Shown here: positions 61,231 to 64,000 of the stretch, one piece after another | How the letters are laid out: every line of letters begins with the position of its first letter | How positions within the stretch are numbered: position 1 is the stretch's first letter | Source of the DNA: Echinarachnius parma | Lineage: Eukaryota > Echinodermata > Echinoidea > Clypeasteroida > Echinarachniidae | DNA length: 64,000 bases | Direction: 5' to 3' | Assembly: GCA_037951105.1 (NCBI GenBank) | Contig: JBAMJV010009110.1 | Coordinates: forward strand, 1-64,000 | Made by a program: the position numbers and the translations under genes | Notes under the pieces: generated by a model | Seen by the model: only the letters and a program-made list of their open reading frames with translations | Database searches by the model: none | Told to the model about the DNA's origin: nothing

Positions 61231-62720
61231 TTGATTTAACCGATCTCCAATCATCTGCTTTAGCAGAGCATGGCAGACTTTTGCCATGCCTTAAAATACA
61301 TCAGACATGTGAATTGCCTGAACATGCTGAAGGTGGACTGAGTGAAGTCAGATCCCTCCGGAAATTTGGAACCGACCGTAAATATGTACTGGGCCAAGAG
61401 CCGAGAGTGTATCCACATTCAGCTAAAGCTTTACCTTCAGCGAAAGTGTCATATACTTCTCTAGTACAAATGAGGTGTCCAATAGCTAATAGACGCGTGA
61501 GGACTGGTGAGAACCAGTTCGCAGCTGTTTGGATGTCAACGATTGCATGATCAGCGACCAAAATGCAGAAACGCCTCTAGTATCTTGGGAACATATTGGT
61601 TGGTCAATGACTTCACCACATGTCACACGAATGGTTTTAGCAATCCATTTTATAAGGATGTCCGAAAATCACATGAAACATCACATGATTTCTAACTCCT
61701 AGGTCTGCCTATCAATTGAGAGGACTCTAAGAACAATGGATCATTGGTGTAATGCTATTTATGTGGGCAGAACAAAGCATCATTAGTGATCTTCATCGTC
61801 CAAGACACTAACAATTCACTGTCGAGAGACCCCAAAGGGGAGTACATCCAGGACGGCATCAACGTCTGGTAAAATCAAGGCTGAATCCTACACAAATGTG
61901 ACAAAAAGAACACACTCCTATCCCTGGAATAAAGTTAGAAGAAATCACTGCGGAGCCATCTGGGAACAAGATCCTGCTTTTACGTGGGCGGTTATTGTGA
62001 CCTATCAGACCATTTGAACGACCCTTCAAGATGAGAGGTCCAAGACGAACTGGTCGACTGATCATGCTGACAGTGGCCATGAGTGACCAAGATTAACGAT
62101 CTTTTGACAATCCTAGCTCTCTTCAAGCAAATGGTCTAGAATTGGATGCATTAAGATAAGATCAGGTTCAATGAGACCTCAGTGACATATGTTGAACCAA
62201 AAGACTCCAACTATGATTGATTCGACACATGAAACACAACTACGGGATCACATGCAAGGGGTGGAAGACTGACAGTTATCTAGTGTTCTTCAATCAACAT
62301 GTCTTGAATGTATTTTAGGAAAGTTGAATGTATGTTTTATTTTGGTTCAGTTTCAGGAAATCACTGTCCATCCGACATCCACATCTGCATTGCAGTCAAA
62401 CAGTCCTAGATCTTCTGGCATGCAGCAAGGTCTGACACGCCATGGCTTGAAGGCAACTTAGAGTGGAGTATCGTCTACGTAGAGATGATAACCCCCGTCG
62501 TGATGTTTTGCAATGTCCCTAGGTTAAGTGTGAATGGTGAATTGGATAGGTCCAGGGACGGACCCATGATGGAACGTATAACAACCCAAGTTCCGTTTTC
62601 CGATGTAGAGTGCTGCTAGGGCCGCGATAGATTGGAATTTTTTCCCTTGTTTTTGTGTATGTTTCATGTTCCGAATCAATAATGGTGGTCTTTTAGTTCA
62701 ACATCTGTAACTCAGGTCTC
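61231..62720. other. Possible decayed transposon coding region
   Basis: Less AT-rich than its surroundings, with several short open frames on both strands (for example 61176-61550 + and 61301-61561 -) but no continuous frame, splice signals or recognisable motif. I do not recognise a product. Confidence 0.25.
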
Positions 62721-62724
62721 ATTG

Positions 62725-64000
62725 TATCCCCCGAACCACTTCGGGGGATACTATGGATTTGGCCTCGTCGCGCCGCCGCCGCCGCCGCCGCGTCCGCCGC
62801 GTCCGCCGCAGAGATTTTCTTGTGAACGCTCTACAGGTCCGAGTTCTTGTCCGATCATTTTCTAATTTGGTATGAAGGTGTATTAAGGAAAGAGGATGAA
62901 GCCTATTGATTTTGGTGTGGGGCGGAGTCCTGTTAGCCATGGTAACCATGATATAAAGAAATAGTTAAGATTACCTTGTGAACGCTCTACAGGTCCGAGT
63001 TCTTGTCCGATCATTTTTTAATTTGGTATGAAGGTGTATTAAGGAAAGAGGATGAAGCCTATTGATTTTGGTGTGGGGCGGAGTCCTGGTTGCCATGGTA
63101 ACCATGATATAAAGAAATAGTTAAGATTACCTTGTGAACGCTCTACAGGTCCGAGTTCTTGTCCGATCATTTTCTAATTTGGTATGAAGGTGTATTAAGG
63201 AAAGAGGATGAAGCCTATTGATTTTGGTGTGGGGCGGAGTCCTGGTTGCCATGGTAACCATGATATAAAGAAATAGTTAAGATTACCTTGTGAACGCTCT
63301 ACAGGTCCGAGTTCTTGTCCGATCATTTTCTAATTTGGTATGAAGGTGTATTAAGGAAAGAGGATGAAGCCTATTGATTTTGGTGTGGGGCGGAGTCCTG
63401 GTTGCCATGGTAACCATGATATAAAGAAATAGTTAAGATTACCTTGTGAACGCTCTACAGGTCCGAGTTCTTGTCCGATCATTTTCTAATTTGGTATGAA
63501 GGTGTATTAAGGAAAGAGGATGAAGCCTATTGATTTTGGTGTGGGGCGCGGTCCTGGTTGCCATGGTAACCATGATATAAATAAATAGTTAATATTACCT
63601 TGTGAACGCTCTACAGGTCCGAGTTCTTGTCTGATCATTTTCTAATTTGGTATGAAGGTGTCTTAAGGAAAGAGGATGAAGCCTTTAGATTTTGGTGTGG
63701 GGCGGAGTCCTGGTTGCCATGGTAACCATGATATAAAGAAATAGTTAAGATTACCTTGTGAACGCTCTACAGGTCCGAGTTCTTGTCCGATCATTTTCTA
63801 ATTTGGTATGAAGGTGTCTTAAGGAAAGAGGATGAAGCCTATTGATTTTGGTGTGGGGCGGAGTCCTGGTTGCCATGGTAACCATGATATAAAGAAATAG
63901 TTAAGATTACCTTGTGAACGCTCTACAGGTCCGAGTTCTTGTCCGATCATTTTCTAATTTGGTATGAAGGTGTATTAAGGAAAGAGGATGAAGCCTTTTG
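62725..64000. repeat. Tandem array, 156-bp unit, about eight copies to the window edge
   Basis: Head hairpin GTATCCCCCGAACC...CGGGGGATAC, then a GCCGCC microsatellite (62770-62810), then units starting CTTGTGAACGCTCTACAGG at 62819, 62975, 63131, 63287, 63443, 63599, 63755 and 63911, exactly 156 bp apart and over about 95% alike. Same plan as 30961, 34717 and 36737. Continues past the window. Confidence 0.9.

Noticed and set aside
61176..61561. Overlapping 124- and 86-codon frames
   Set aside because: No recognised motif on either strand, frames end abruptly; at most a decayed transposon gene.
62719..62949. Arginine-rich minus-strand frame (RTRRTRRRRRRRDEAKS)
   Set aside because: It is the GCC/GTCC microsatellite at the head of the 156-bp array read in one frame.

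Overview
This is nuclear DNA of an animal. The evidence is AT-rich sequence, long introns with canonical GT-AG borders, short phase-compatible exons, and transposon-derived repeats over most of the window. The repeat style (clade-type hairpin/tandem elements, many foldback elements with TTAA, TA or 4-bp target duplications) and a Death-domain/Roc/COR gene fit a marine invertebrate. An echinoderm or related deuterostome is my best guess. Nothing bacterial, no operon, no CRISPR array and no RNA gene were found.

One clear host gene lies on the + strand. It is an incomplete Death domain + Roc GTPase + COR (ROCO-type) gene with 11 exons between 23570 and 59234. From the proposed ATG (23617) the exons sum to 1629 nt, exactly 543 codons, with every exon phase agreeing. 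The 3' end lies beyond the window or beyond what I can recognise. Introns run from 790 bp to 17.8 kb; the largest (33537-51312) contains a nested set of transposons.

Layout: 1-5500 is unannotatable upstream DNA with homopolymers, a Mutator-like foldback element (3051-3697) and a hAT-like element (4388-5063). 5535-10760 is an old repeat or duplicated segment filled by two elements with GGG-starting ends and 4-bp target duplications (5725-8658 and 9319-10677); an unfilled inverted copy lies at 25497-26395. 11531-12178 is a second copy of the hAT-like element. 12549-15628 is an array of the word GAACGTCCGTGA. 15909-21120 is a large palindrome broken by a further nested pair of elements. 21121-23569 is upstream of exon 1.

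Intron 5 carries a pogo/Tc1-like element (34330-36597). It also carries an 8.5-kb terminal-inverted-repeat element (38036-46587) that encloses a 6-kb element (39774-45744) holding, on the minus strand, broken exons of the Na+/H+ exchanger NHE8 (SLC9A8) C-terminus. Next come a Harbinger-like element (46921-48880), itself doubly nested, and a likely recursive splice site at 48918/48919. Downstream introns hold a Tc1-like element, a 33-bp minisatellite and TTAA-type MITEs. The window ends in a 156-bp tandem array.

The most unusual pattern is a set of non-autonomous elements sharing one architecture but carrying different repeated internal words: GTCACTCACGTTAC, TGTCCCACGCGTGAC and GAACGTCCGTGA, plus the palindromic words CAATCTATTAGATTGA and TTCTTGATATCAAGAA. 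Family and superfamily names below are inferred from ends and target duplications, not from database searches.
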